From NCBI GenBank assembly GCA_002344355.1, contig DDTN01000028.1, forward strand, positions 48,723-112,722: a stretch of DNA of 64,000 nucleotides, in the 5' to 3' direction. Shown here piece after piece: positions 7,476 through 20,119 of the stretch. The stretch comes from Proteobacteria bacterium UBA2363. Its GTDB lineage: Bacteria > Pseudomonadota > Gammaproteobacteria > Xanthomonadales > UBA2363. Within the stretch, counting starts at the first letter, position 1; every line of letters starts with the position of its first letter. Made by a program: the position numbers and the translations under genes. The notes beneath the pieces were generated by a model, which saw only the letters and a list, made by a program, of their open reading frames with translations, made no database searches and had not been told where the DNA came from.

Positions 7476-8848
7476 CGGTCCCACCGCCAGCGAGCGCCTT
7501 CCGGTCCCTCCTCGACCACCACCCCGAGGGCGGCAAGCTGGTCGCGGATGGCGTCGGCGCGGACGAAGTCGCGCGCCTGGCGCGCCTGCTGGCGCTGCGC
7601 CACCAGGGCGTCGATGGCGCTGGCCTGGTCCTCGCCGCCGGCCCCGGTGAACCAGGACTCGGGATCCTGCTGCAACAGGCCGAGCAGGGCGCCGGCATCG
7701 AGCAGCGCGCGCTTGCCGCGTGCCCGTGCGGCGGCGTCGTCGGCCTGGCGGGCCTGGCTCGCCAGGCCTGCCAGCAGGGCCAGGGCCTCGGGCGTGTTGA
7801 GGTCGTCGCACAGGGCCGCGACAACGCCAGCGGGGGGCTCCCCGGGGTCGCCTGCTTCGACGTCGGCGAGGTCGCGCAGGGTGCCGTACAGGCGGTCCAG
7901 CGTACGCACCGCCTGTTCGACCGCCGCCTCCGACCAGTCCAGGGGCTGCCGGTAGTGCGCCGAGAGCAGCACGTAGCGCAGTGCCTCGGGTGGATGCCGG
8001 TCGAGCAGGTCGTGGACCAGGGTCACGTTGCCCAGCGACTTGGACATCTTGCGGCCGCCCATGTTGAGCAGGCCGTTGTGCAGCCAGTAGCGGGCGAACA
8101 CCTTGCCGCCGTGGGCGCAGGTGCTCTGGGCGATCTCGTTCTCGTGATGCGGGAACTGCAGGTCGATGCCGCCCGCGTGGATGTCGATGGTCTCGCCCAG
8201 GTGTTCCCGGGCCATCGCCGAGCACTCGATGTGCCAGCCGGGGCGACCCCGGCCCCAGGGGCTGTCCCAGCCGGGCAGATCCGGGGTCGAGGGCTTCCAC
8301 AGCACGAAGTCGCCCGGGTTGCGCTTGTAGGGGGCGACCTCGACGCGGGCGCCGGCCAGCATCTCGTCGGTGGACCGGCGCGACAGCCGGCCGTAGTCGG
8401 GGAAGGAGGCGACGTCGAACAGGACGTGGCCGTCGGCGGCATAGGCGTGGCCGCTCTCCAGCAGGCGCCGGCACATCGAGATGATCGCCTCGATGTGGTC
8501 GGTGGCGTGCGGCACCAGGTCCGGGGGATCGACCCCCAGCCGCGCCATGTCCTCATGGTAGGCGGCCGCGAAGCGGGCGGTGATCTCGCCGATCGGCACG
8601 CCCTGGGCGGCGGCCGCGGCATTGATCTTGTCGTCGACATCGGTGATGTTCCGGGCATAGACGACGCCCGGGTACAGCCTGCGCAGAAGCCGCGCGAGCA
8701 GCCCGAACACCACCGGCGGCCGGGCGTTGCCGATGTGCACGTAGTTGTAGACCGTCGGGCCGCAGGCGTACATCGTGACGCGCCCGGGGTCGATCGGATG
8801 AAAGACCTCAAGTTTTCGCGTCAAGCTATTGAAAAGTTTGAGCTGCAT
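7472..8848 (-). CDS. cysS: cysteinyl-tRNA synthetase
   Basis: A 458-residue class I synthetase that charges tRNA-Cys. The first zinc cysteine lies in MYACGPTVYNYVHIGN, which also carries the HIGH-type motif HIGN (38-41), and the KMSKSLGN loop is intact. The start at 8848 (MQLKLFNSLTRK) matches the usual beginning of the family; a longer in-frame start adds 26 non-conserved residues. The first 15 or so codons are clearly richer in A and T than the rest of the gene, which may keep the 5' end of the message open. It is the first gene of a short run with sufE. Confidence 0.95.
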   Translation of the reverse strand: MQLKLFNSLTRKLEVFHPIDPGRVTMYACGPTVYNYVHIGNARPPVVFGLLARLLRRLYPGVVYARNITDVDDKINAAAAAQGVPIGEITARFAAAYHEDMARLGVDPPDLVPHATDHIEAIISMCRRLLESGHAYAADGHVLFDVASFPDYGRLSRRSTDEMLAGARVEVAPYKRNPGDFVLWKPSTPDLPGWDSPWGRGRPGWHIECSAMAREHLGETIDIHAGGIDLQFPHHENEIAQSTCAHGGKVFARYWLHNGLLNMGGRKMSKSLGNVTLVHDLLDRHPPEALRYVLLSAHYRQPLDWSEAAVEQAVRTLDRLYGTLRDLADVEAGDPGEPPAGVVAALCDDLNTPEALALLAGLASQARQADDAAARARGKRALLDAGALLGLLQQDPESWFTGAGGEDQASAIDALVAQRQQARQARDFVRADAIRDQLAALGVVVEEGPEGARWRWDR

Positions 8849-8994
8849 AAGGTTCTTGTGCGAAGCAGCAACGGTTACTCTAGCAAAGCCCCGCCGGCGC
8901 TGGAAAAATCCGGCGCCGGGGTTCATCTGCCGTTTGTTGGCGGCACGTTAAATTCGCCCGGACCCGACCGCTCCCGGCACCACTCGGATCGACC

Positions 8995-9588
8995 ATGCGC
9001 GAGCACTCCCCCCTGCTGGGCCGTCTGGCCGGCGCCGCCTCCTGCATCCTGCTGCCGCTGGCTCCGGCGCTGGCCCAGTCCGGCGCCTACCCGGAGGCCA
9101 CCGCCGAACACGTCAACTTCGCCTACGCCCAGGTGCTCCGGGTGCAGGCGGTCTATGCCGACGTCGAGGTGCCGCGGGCGGTGGAGTACTGCGACGACTA
9201 CGACCGCGTCGAGCGCACCGGCCCGCGCAGCGCCGGCGGCACCGTCCTGGGCGCCCTGATCGGTGGGGCGATCGGCAACCAGATCGGTTCCGGAAGCGGC
9301 CGGCGCGCGGCCACGGTCGCCGGGGCGGTGGCCGGCGGCGCGATCGGGCACGCTGCCGGCAGCGAAACCCGGTATCGCAGCGAGAACCGCTGCCACCTGG
9401 TCGAGGAGTACGTGGTCGAGACCCAGGTCACCGGCTACGACGTCGAATACCGTTACCGGGGCGAGGTCTACATGTCGCGCCTCGACTACGATCCTGGCGA
9501 CCGCCTGCGCATCCGCGTCAGCGTCGCCCCGGCGGTCAGCGCCGATGGCTATTCGCGCGGTTCCGCGGAGCTGATGAGCCCTCAGTAG
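8995..9588 (+). CDS. glycine-zipper outer-membrane-type protein
   Basis: A 197-residue exported protein with a signal peptide ending near ALAQ (residue 28). Residues about 81-125 form a double glycine zipper (GGTVLGALIGGAIGNQIGSGSGRR, then VAGAVAGGAIGHAAGS; given in two parts), the 17-kDa surface-antigen/2TM type. The rest is charged and holds a pair of cysteines and a C-terminal strand-rich part (YDVEYRYRGEVY). Such proteins insert in or attach to the outer membrane. It is divergent from cysS. The promoter candidate TTAAAT lies at about 8947-8952. Confidence 0.8.
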   Translation: MREHSPLLGRLAGAASCILLPLAPALAQSGAYPEATAEHVNFAYAQVLRVQAVYADVEVPRAVEYCDDYDRVERTGPRSAGGTVLGALIGGAIGNQIGSGSGRRAATVAGAVAGGAIGHAAGSETRYRSENRCHLVEEYVVETQVTGYDVEYRYRGEVYMSRLDYDPGDRLRIRVSVAPAVSADGYSRGSAELMSPQ

Positions 9589-9769
9589 TCCGGGCAGCGC
9601 GGCGGGGCATCCTTCCCGCGGCGAATCGATCGTCCCGGCGCGTGCCGGGGGGGCGCAGGATGATTCCGGTTTCCTGGTCGGAAAATGCCGCGCCGGCATC
9701 CGCGACTGTGGACACGTGCATCCATGCATGATGCACTTTGGCATCGCTGAAGACTTTCAGGTGTCGACC

Positions 9770-10723
9770 ATGGGAGGGCTGTCCATCCTGCTGCTCGGGT
9801 TGTCGCTGGCGCTGCCCGGCGCGGCCCGGGGCGTCTCCACGGGTCCGGCCCATCGGTGCGATGCGGGTGCCGGCCCCTACGCGATCTCGGAAGTCGCCGG
9901 GAAGGCGGACCCGGTGACCCGTTACGTGTTCGGCGAGCCCGGCGAGATCGGCAAGTTCCCTGTCCAGGTCGGCTGCGGATCGGCTCCGTCAGGGCCTTCC
10001 GGTGCGGCTGCGGAGCCGGGCGTCCCCGAGGCCTGCACCCCGTGTTCGCTTGTCCTTGCCGAGCTTCCCGCAGAAGACCGGACACTGGCCCTGGTTCGCC
10101 GGATCCGGGATGCCTGGCGAGGATACGGCCGGTCCTTCCACGCCAACGAGACCGTTTCCTACGACGAGCTTGCGCCCTGGCTGAGCGGTCGGCCGCCGCG
10201 ATCGGGGCCGGGTGATCCGACCGCCTACGATCTCGTGCAGGACAGCTCGATCCGGAACGCGATCGCGGATGCCGTGAACCGCCTGGTCGACCACAGGCCG
10301 CATTTGCAAACGGTGAGATCGCGGCTCAGGGAGGTCGTCGCCACCGGGCAACCGGGGGCCGGCCTGCGCATGGCCCCCGACTCCGGCGCCAGCGTCCGCA
10401 TCCGGGTGGTCTTCAGCGACGGCTCCCTGGCCACGGTGCGGATCGCACCGGCAAACCCGGACCGCGCCGAATACGTGCTGGGGACGGCCGTCGACGCCAA
10501 AGGGGCCAGCATTCCCGATCCGAGCTACGACCCGGAAACCGGAATCTGCCCGGGCGGCGCCTATCTTCCCGGCAACCATCGCCCCCAGGACCGGCACAGG
10601 TGGTGCGAATTGGCCACCACAATGGCCGGCATCCACTGTTCGATCGGCACTGGGGCTGGAGGAACGGGAGGAATCGATTGCTGGCGCGTCAACGGTGGCC
10701 CCCTCCAGTGCTCGGGGAGCTGA
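9770..10723 (+). CDS. secreted orphan protein
   Basis: A 317-residue protein with a signal peptide (MGGLSILLLGLSLALPGAARG) and several cysteines in the mature part (HRCDAGAG, QVGCGS, ACTPCSLV, GICPGG, HRWCEL, IHCSIG, IDCWRV, LQCSGS), which suggests a disulfide-rich periplasmic or extracellular protein. The C-terminus is Gly-rich and ends in CSGS. An upstream in-frame ATG at 9716 would place 18 non-signal residues before the signal peptide and is less likely. I recognise no family and no catalytic motif. Confidence 0.65.
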   Translation: MGGLSILLLGLSLALPGAARGVSTGPAHRCDAGAGPYAISEVAGKADPVTRYVFGEPGEIGKFPVQVGCGSAPSGPSGAAAEPGVPEACTPCSLVLAELPAEDRTLALVRRIRDAWRGYGRSFHANETVSYDELAPWLSGRPPRSGPGDPTAYDLVQDSSIRNAIADAVNRLVDHRPHLQTVRSRLREVVATGQPGAGLRMAPDSGASVRIRVVFSDGSLATVRIAPANPDRAEYVLGTAVDAKGASIPDPSYDPETGICPGGAYLPGNHRPQDRHRWCELATTMAGIHCSIGTGAGGTGGIDCWRVNGGPLQCSGS

Positions 10724-10966
10724 AGGCTCTCCGATGTCCGCTGCACGCGTTCCGACATGGGCAGGTCCTGATCGACCATCCGGTTGCCCGCCGGGCACCC
10801 GATCGGACGGGCTTGCGCCAGGTCGAGCGCCTGCGCCATCGCCTGGCGTATGTCCCGGCCCCAAACGCCGCCGCTGGCAGGCCGGCCCGGGGGCGATTGA
10901 GTCGCCCGGTCCCGGGCGGCCCACGCCCCCTGGCCAGCGAGGCCTGGTGACCTCCCGCGGCACGGA
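10724..10966. other. intergenic stretch without a convincing gene
   Basis: About 240 bp between two convergent genes. Open frames cross it on both strands, but none has a good start, a recognisable domain or a ribosome site. The minus-strand frame reading RDIRQAMAQALDLAQARP looks somewhat protein-like and could be a decayed fragment. Confidence 0.3.
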
Positions 10967-13123
10967 TCAGTCGACGATCCCCAGCTGCCCCAGCAGGAAG
11001 GCGTATTCCTCGGCGATCTCCCGATAGCGCCGGAAGCGTCCCGACTTGCCGCCGTGGCCGGCCTCGAGGTTGGTCTTGAACAGCAGCGGGGCGTCGCCGG
11101 TGGCGGTGGCACGCAGCCGCGCCACCCACTTGGCCGGTTCCCAGTACTGGACCTGGGAGTCCCACAGTCCGGTGGTCACCAGCAGAGCCGGGTAGGGGCC
11201 GGCATGGACGTTGTCGTACGGCGAGTACGACAGCATGTGGTCGTAATGGGCCTTCTCGCCGGGATTGCCCCACTCGTCGTACTCGTTGGTGGTCAGCGGA
11301 ATGCTCGGGTCGAGCATGGTGGTGACCACGTCGACGAAGGGTACGTGCGCGACCATGGCGCGGTAGCGCTCCGGCGCGAGGTTGGCCACCGCGCCCACCA
11401 GCAGGCCACCGGCACTTCCGCCGGCGGCGACCACGCGATCGGGTGCGGCGTAGCCCTGCTCGACCAGGTGGCGCGTGACCGCCACGAAGTCGGTGAAGGT
11501 GTTGCGCTTGGCCAGCAGCTTGCCGGCCTCGTACCAGCGTCGCCCCATTTCCTCGCCGCCCCGGATGTGGGCGATCGCGAACACCACGCCGCGGTCGACC
11601 AGCGAAAGCCGGGCCGAGCTGAAGTAGGGGTCCATCGACAGGCCATAGGCGCCGTAGCCGTACTGGTACAGGGCGGCGCTGCCGTCGCGCGCCAGGCCCT
11701 TGCGGTAGAGCAGGCTGACCGGGATCCGCTCGCCGTCGTCGGCGATCGCCCAGGTCCGCTCGGTGACGTAGTCGGCGCTGTCGAAGCCGCCCAGCACCGG
11801 GTCGCGCTTGAGCAGGCGGCGTTCCCCGGTCGCCATGTCGACCTCGTAGACGGTGCCGGGCGTGGTCAGTGAGCTGTACCGGTAGCGCAGCCAGCGGGTG
11901 TCCTGCTCGGGGTTGTCGTCGATCTCCGCCACGTAGGCGGGCTCGTCGGCGCCGATGTACTCCTCGCGCGACCCGTCCCAGGCGCGGATGCGCACGCGCT
12001 TGAGGCCCTCGCTGCGCTCGCCGATCGCCAGGAACTCGCGGAACAGCTCGAACTCCTCCAGGTAGACGTCGTCACGATGCGGCAGCAGCTCCTGCCAGCC
12101 GTCCCGGCTGCCGGTGGCCGCGTCGCCGACCGCCATCAGCCGGAAGTTCGGTGCCAGCCAGTTGGTACGGATGATCCAGCGCCCGTCGATATGGTCGGCC
12201 GAGTACTCGACGCCGCGCTCGCGCGGCGCCAGCACCTCGAACTCGCCCTCCGGCGTGCCGGCGTCCAGGAAGCGCACCTCGTCGGTGACCGTGCTGCCGC
12301 TGTGGATGACCACGTAGCGCTCGTCGCCGCTGCGGTCGACGCCCAGGTAGAAGCTGTCGTCCGCCTCCTCGTAGACGGTGACGTCATGTGCCGCCGGCGT
12401 CCCCAGGACATGGCGCCTGACGCGCCGGCCGAGCAGGGTGTCGGGATCGTTCTCGATGTAGAACACCGTGCGGTTGTCGGCGGCCCAGGCCAGGTCCGCG
12501 CTGGCCCCGGTGATCGTGTCGGGCAGGTCCTGGCCGGTCGCCAGGTCGCGGAAGCGCAGGGTGTACTGGCGACGACCGACGGTGTCCTGTGCCCAGGCGA
12601 GCAGCCGGCCGTCGTCGCTGACCGCGTAGTTGCCGATCTGGAAATAGTCCAGACCTTCGCCGAGGGCATTGCCGTCCAGCAGGACCTCCTCGGGCGACGC
12701 CATGCTGTCCTTGCGGCGGGCATGGATGGCGTATTCGCGACCCTCCTCGTAACGGGCGTAGTACCAGTAGCCGCGATGCCGCGAGGGCACGGTGGCGTCG
12801 TCCTGCTTGATGCGCCCGACGATCTCCTCGTAGAGGCGGTCGGTCAACGGCGCCAGGGGCGCCATGTGGCGCTCGAACCAGGCGTTCTCGGCCTGCAGGT
12901 ACGCGAGCATCGCCGGATCCTGCCGGCTGTCGTCGCGCAGCCAGTACCACGGATCCTCACGATCGCCGCTGGCCGACGCCACTGTGTGGGTTCGCTGCTC
13001 GGCCAGCGGTGGCCGGTGGCTGTCGCCCGGCGCATCGAGGGGCTGGGAAGGGTTGGTGCAGGACACGGTCATCAGGCAGGCCAGGAAGGTGGGGCCGGCA
13101 CGGGCCGGCAGGTGAAAAGGCAT
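10967..13123 (-). CDS. prolyl oligopeptidase-family serine peptidase (oligopeptidase B-like), exported
   Basis: A 718-residue S9A peptidase: an N-terminal seven-blade propeller (about 70-440) and a C-terminal alpha/beta hydrolase. The nucleophile is the Ser of GGSAGG and the catalytic His lies in EAGHGGKSGRF near the C-terminus, with Asp in the loop between. The N-terminus has a signal sequence ending in LMTVSC, a plausible lipobox, so the enzyme may be an outer-membrane or periplasmic lipoprotein. The family cleaves short peptides after basic residues or Pro. The start at 13123 is chosen because it yields this signal sequence; the frame stays open for another 232 codons over unrelated DNA. 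Confidence 0.9.
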   Translation of the reverse strand: MPFHLPARAGPTFLACLMTVSCTNPSQPLDAPGDSHRPPLAEQRTHTVASASGDREDPWYWLRDDSRQDPAMLAYLQAENAWFERHMAPLAPLTDRLYEEIVGRIKQDDATVPSRHRGYWYYARYEEGREYAIHARRKDSMASPEEVLLDGNALGEGLDYFQIGNYAVSDDGRLLAWAQDTVGRRQYTLRFRDLATGQDLPDTITGASADLAWAADNRTVFYIENDPDTLLGRRVRRHVLGTPAAHDVTVYEEADDSFYLGVDRSGDERYVVIHSGSTVTDEVRFLDAGTPEGEFEVLAPRERGVEYSADHIDGRWIIRTNWLAPNFRLMAVGDAATGSRDGWQELLPHRDDVYLEEFELFREFLAIGERSEGLKRVRIRAWDGSREEYIGADEPAYVAEIDDNPEQDTRWLRYRYSSLTTPGTVYEVDMATGERRLLKRDPVLGGFDSADYVTERTWAIADDGERIPVSLLYRKGLARDGSAALYQYGYGAYGLSMDPYFSSARLSLVDRGVVFAIAHIRGGEEMGRRWYEAGKLLAKRNTFTDFVAVTRHLVEQGYAAPDRVVAAGGSAGGLLVGAVANLAPERYRAMVAHVPFVDVVTTMLDPSIPLTTNEYDEWGNPGEKAHYDHMLSYSPYDNVHAGPYPALLVTTGLWDSQVQYWEPAKWVARLRATATGDAPLLFKTNLEAGHGGKSGRFRRYREIAEEYAFLLGQLGIVD

Positions 13124-13260
13124 CGGCTTCGGTCGGTATCGGCGGAACCGGGCCGCGGATTGTCCTCCAGATGGGGGCCGGCCGGGCGCAGGCAAGCGCC
13201 CGACCGGTGGTCGTGCCGCGAATCCGGCGCGACCGCCGGCCCAGCGGCCGCACCGGGGCG

Positions 13261-13995
13261 TCAGGAGGGCAGGGCGCTGGCTGCCCGGGGCTGCGGCCAG
13301 GGCTGCCAGAGCGTCGCCGGTACCGGCGCATCGCACAGCCGCGCGGCCAGTGCGGCGAATTCGCTCCGCGCCATCGGCCGTGCGCCCTGGCGGGCCAGAT
13401 GCGCGCTGTGCAACTGGCAGTCGACGACCGGCGCGCCGTGACTGGCCAGGTGGCGGCACAGGGCGAGCAGGGCCACCCTGGAGCCGTTGCTGACCCGGCT
13501 GAACATCGATTCGCCGAAGAACATCCGGCCCAGGCCGACGCCGTAGATGCCACCGACCAGGTCGCCGCCGGCGTCGTGCACGGCCATCGCGTGCGCATGA
13601 CCGGCCCGGTGCAGTCCGCGGTAGGCCGCGACCATCTCCGGCACGATCCAGGTGCCGTCCTGACCGGCCCGCGGCGTCTCGGCGCAGCCGGCGATCACGG
13701 CATCGAAGTCCCGGTTGAACGACACCGTCCAGGCGCAACCGCGCAGCCAGCGCGCGAACCTGCGGGACACGTGGATGGCGTCGGAGGGCAACACCCAGCG
13801 TGGATCCGGCGCCCACCACAGCAGCGGGTCGCCCGGTCCGAACCAGGGAAAGCAGCCATGCCGGTAGGCGTTGACCAGTCTCGGTACCGACAGGTCGCCG
13901 CCGACCGCGAGCAGGCCGTCGGGCGCGCGCAGGGCGCCTGTCAGCGGCGGGAACGGCGCCGACGGCGCCTCGTCAAGCCGCGGCAGCGGTCGCAT
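13261..13995 (-). CDS. aat: leucyl/phenylalanyl-tRNA-protein transferase
   Basis: A 244-residue enzyme that adds Leu or Phe to proteins starting with Lys or Arg, marking them for ClpAP through the adaptor ClpS. Conserved segments include AYRHGCFPWFGPGDPLLWWAPDPR (seen as AYRHGCFPWF and LLWWAPDPR), FNRDFDAVIAGCAETPR, TWIVPEMVAAYRGLHRAGHAHA and GGIYGVGLGRMFFGESMFSR. Its start overlaps the end of the FemAB-like gene by 23 nt on the same strand, so the pair is probably co-expressed. The second N-degron transferase, Bpt, is encoded 8 kb away at 22043. Confidence 0.95.
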   Translation of the reverse strand: MRPLPRLDEAPSAPFPPLTGALRAPDGLLAVGGDLSVPRLVNAYRHGCFPWFGPGDPLLWWAPDPRWVLPSDAIHVSRRFARWLRGCAWTVSFNRDFDAVIAGCAETPRAGQDGTWIVPEMVAAYRGLHRAGHAHAMAVHDAGGDLVGGIYGVGLGRMFFGESMFSRVSNGSRVALLALCRHLASHGAPVVDCQLHSAHLARQGARPMARSEFAALAARLCDAPVPATLWQPWPQPRAASALPS

Positions 13996-15124
13996 AGGGG
14001 CTGCGCGCCGCCAGGGCCTCGGCCCAGTGGGCCACGGCCTGGCGTTCCTGCTCCAGGGCCTGGGCGACGCGGGCATGCAGGGCCGGGACCAGCAGGTGGT
14101 GGAAGGAATGCGTGTACGTGGCCAGGAAGCCGCGGGCCAGCTTGTGCTCGCCCTGGGCGCCCGGTTCGAACGCCGCCAGGCCCTGCTCGATGGCGTGCTC
14201 GATGCCCTGGTAGTAGCAGCACTCGAAGTGCAGGCCCGGAACCTGGGCGAGCGCGCCCCAGTAGCGGCCATACAGCCGGCCGCCGCCCTCGAGGAACAGG
14301 GCCATCGCCGCGGGCCGGCCGTCCGGCGCCCGGGCCAGCACCAGCAGCACGTTGTCGGGCATCGCCTGGCCCAGGTGGATGAAGAAGTCCTCGGTCAGCG
14401 CCGGGTAGTTGCCCTTGTCCGCGAAGGTGCCGACATAGAGCGCGTGGATGAAGCGCCAGTCGCGCGGCGCCAGCGCCCCGCCGCGGAGGCGCTCGAAGCG
14501 CCAGCCGGCGGCATGCAGGCGCTCGCGCTCCTGGCGGATGTTCTTGCGCTTCTTGTGGCTGAGCCGGGCCAGGAAGGCATCGAAGTCCGGGTAGCCCTGG
14601 TTGTGCCAGTGGAACTGCAGGTCGATGCGCGGCAGCCAGCGGGCGTCGCCCGCCAGCTGCGCCGCCTGGCCGGCGTCGGGGAAGTTGATGTGGGCCCCGG
14701 ACAGGCCCAGCTGCCGGGCCTGGGCGATCAGGGCATCGGCAAGGGCGCGCGCCAGGGCCGGTTGCGGCGTGGCGCCGGTCAGCAGCCGCGGGCCGGTCAC
14801 CGGCGTGTAGGGCACCGCGCAGAGCAGCTTCGGGTAGTACCGGCCGCCGGCCTGTTCCAGCGCCTGCGCCCAGGTCCAGTCGAACACGAACTCGCCGTGG
14901 CTGTTGCCCTTCAGATAACACGGCGCGGCCGCCACAAGGCGGCCGTCGCGGTACCAGGCCAGGTGCCAGGCCTGCCAGCCCAGGTCCTCGCGGACGCAGC
15001 CGTGCGCCTCCAGCCCGGCCAGGAAGGCATGGGCCAGGAAGGGGTTGCCGTCCGGTCGCAGGGCGTCCCAGTCGGCTGCCGGGATCTCGTCGATCCTGGG
15101 ATGGATGCGCAGGGTCAGGGCCAT
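13973..15124 (-). CDS. FemAB/GNAT-like acyltransferase (DUF482 type)
   Basis: A 383-residue cytoplasmic protein of the peptidogalycan biosynthesis/recognition family. The N-terminus carries the family block GNPFLAHAFLAGLEAHGCV. Later come HWHNQGYPDFDAFLARLS, HKKRKNIRQERERL and a tandem GNAT fold, with FEPGAQGEHKLARGF near the C-terminus. The family is linked by fold to FemAB aminoacyl transferases, but its substrate is not established. The ATG at 15124 gives the usual length; longer frames run into trxB. It overlaps aat by 23 nt. Confidence 0.85.
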   Translation of the reverse strand: MALTLRIHPRIDEIPAADWDALRPDGNPFLAHAFLAGLEAHGCVREDLGWQAWHLAWYRDGRLVAAAPCYLKGNSHGEFVFDWTWAQALEQAGGRYYPKLLCAVPYTPVTGPRLLTGATPQPALARALADALIAQARQLGLSGAHINFPDAGQAAQLAGDARWLPRIDLQFHWHNQGYPDFDAFLARLSHKKRKNIRQERERLHAAGWRFERLRGGALAPRDWRFIHALYVGTFADKGNYPALTEDFFIHLGQAMPDNVLLVLARAPDGRPAAMALFLEGGGRLYGRYWGALAQVPGLHFECCYYQGIEHAIEQGLAAFEPGAQGEHKLARGFLATYTHSFHHLLVPALHARVAQALEQERQAVAHWAEALAARSPYATAAAA

Positions 15125-15287
15125 GGCGTCAGTGTACGAAGACGGCCGTACAGGCGCCGTCGTCGCATCGCGGCGCTTGCGCTGCGGTTCATCCGCCCGC
15201 CGCAGGACTGCCGGCTGCGGGGGCGATCCGGGGCGGGGCGCCCGGGGGAACCCGTCCGGGGGGCGGCCCGGACGGGCTGGCGACGTT

Positions 15288-16238
15288 TCAGCCGTGGTCC
15301 AGGAACTTCTCGGCGTCGAGCGCGGCCATGCAGCCCGATCCCGCCGAGGTGATCGCCTGGCGGTACACCGAGTCGGCGACGTCGCCGGCGGCGAACACGC
15401 CGGGCACGCTGGTCTGGGTGGCCATGCCGTCGAGCCCCGAGCGGACCACCAGGTAGCCGCCGGAACGCATGGCCAGCTGGCCGTCGAACAGGCCGGTGTT
15501 GGGGCTGTGGCCGATCGCCACGAACAGGCCGCTGGCGGCGATCTCGCGGGGCGTGCCGCCGCGGGTCGGGGCGATGCGCACGCCGGTGACGCCCTTGTCG
15601 TCGCCCAGCACCTCGTCGACGACATGGTCCCAGACGATCTCGACCTTGCCCTCGCGCTGCCGCGCGAACAGCTTGTCCTGCATGATCTTCTCGGCGCGCA
15701 GGCTGTCGCGGCGATGCACCAGGGTGACCTTGCTGCAGATGTTGGCCAGGTACAGCGCCTCCTCGACCGCGGTGTTGCCACCGCCGACCACGACCACCTC
15801 CTGGTCGCGGTAGAAGAAGCCGTCGCAGGTCGCGCAGGCCGACACGCCTCGGCCCATGAAGGCCTGCTCGGAGGGCAGGCCGAGGTACTTGGCGGTGGCG
15901 CCGGTGGCGATGATCAGGGCGTCGCAGGTGTACTCGCCGCCGTCGCCGCGCAGGCGGAAAGGCCGCTGCGCCAGGTCCGCCTCGATCACGTGGTCGAACA
16001 CCACCTCGGTGTCGAAGCGCTGGGCGTGGCGCAGCATCCGGTCCATCAGGTCCGGGCCCATCAGGCCCTCGACGTCGCCGGGCCAGTTGTCGACCTCGGT
16101 GGTGGTCATCAGCTGGCCGCCCTGCTGCAGGCCGGTGACCAGCAGCGGCTTCAGGTTGGCGCGGGCGGCATAGACCGCCGCGCTGTAGCCGGCGGGGCCG
16201 GAACCGAGGATCAGCAGTCGGGAGTGTCGGGCGCTCAT
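15288..16238 (-). CDS. trxB: thioredoxin reductase
   Basis: A 316-residue NADPH-dependent flavoenzyme that reduces thioredoxin. It contains the FAD motif GSGPAGYSAA (residues 12-21), the redox pair CATC at 135-138 (SACATCDGFF), the NADPH motif VVVGGGNTAVEEA and the C-terminal FAD segment GVFAAGDVADSVYRQ. An AAGGA box lies 6 nt before the ATG. It is divergent from ald, with 141 bp between the starts. Together with the VKOR fusion and the frmA-type dehydrogenase it supplies thiol-redox functions in this part of the window. Confidence 0.95.
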   Translation of the reverse strand: MSARHSRLLILGSGPAGYSAAVYAARANLKPLLVTGLQQGGQLMTTTEVDNWPGDVEGLMGPDLMDRMLRHAQRFDTEVVFDHVIEADLAQRPFRLRGDGGEYTCDALIIATGATAKYLGLPSEQAFMGRGVSACATCDGFFYRDQEVVVVGGGNTAVEEALYLANICSKVTLVHRRDSLRAEKIMQDKLFARQREGKVEIVWDHVVDEVLGDDKGVTGVRIAPTRGGTPREIAASGLFVAIGHSPNTGLFDGQLAMRSGGYLVVRSGLDGMATQTSVPGVFAAGDVADSVYRQAITSAGSGCMAALDAEKFLDHG

Positions 16239-16379
16239 GTAGTATCCTTGCCCGCTTGCCGGCGGGCGTCGTTCGTGGTGTCGGATGCGGTCCTTCGCGA
16301 ACGCGAAGCCGCACACAGCATGGGGCCGCGCTGCCGGTCGATCAAGCCGTCCGAACCCGAACCGCCACCCGGAGCAGCC

Positions 16380-17447
<1,068 letters not shown>

Positions 17448-17512
17448 TCCCGGCTGCGGCCCTCGCGGCGGCCGCCGTGGCATGATCGCCGGCACCACGC
17501 ACGGGAGCCTCC

Positions 17513-19843
<2,331 letters not shown>

Positions 19844-20119
19844 GCCGCCGGGGGAGTCCCGCGCCGGAGTACGCCGCCGGGCCGGGACGCGGCCGTGCCC
19901 ACCGCGCCGGACGGACGGTCGATCCTGCGCCAGGGAATCGCCGCGGCACGCCGGCCTCCTGCTGGCCGCCACCGCCCGGACGGCCACGACGTCGATGCGA
20001 CGGGGCGCGGAAATCGACCGGCGGCGCCAGCGGTTCCTGTCCGCTTCAGCCAGCTGCCGCTATCTGTGTCGGCAGCGCGGCGCCGCTATCCTCCCGCCCC
20101 AGGCAACGACGAGACCGCC
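19844..20119 (+). other. ftsK-lolA intergenic region
   Basis: About 275 bp without a gene. A possible -10 box, TATCCT, lies at about 20088-20093, some 27 bp before lolA; no good -35 is seen. Nothing else is recognisable. Confidence 0.4.

Noticed and set aside
10600..10950. Plus-strand frame of 116 codons between convergent genes
   Set aside because: Overlaps the end of the secreted orphan gene, has no ribosome site and no recognisable domain.
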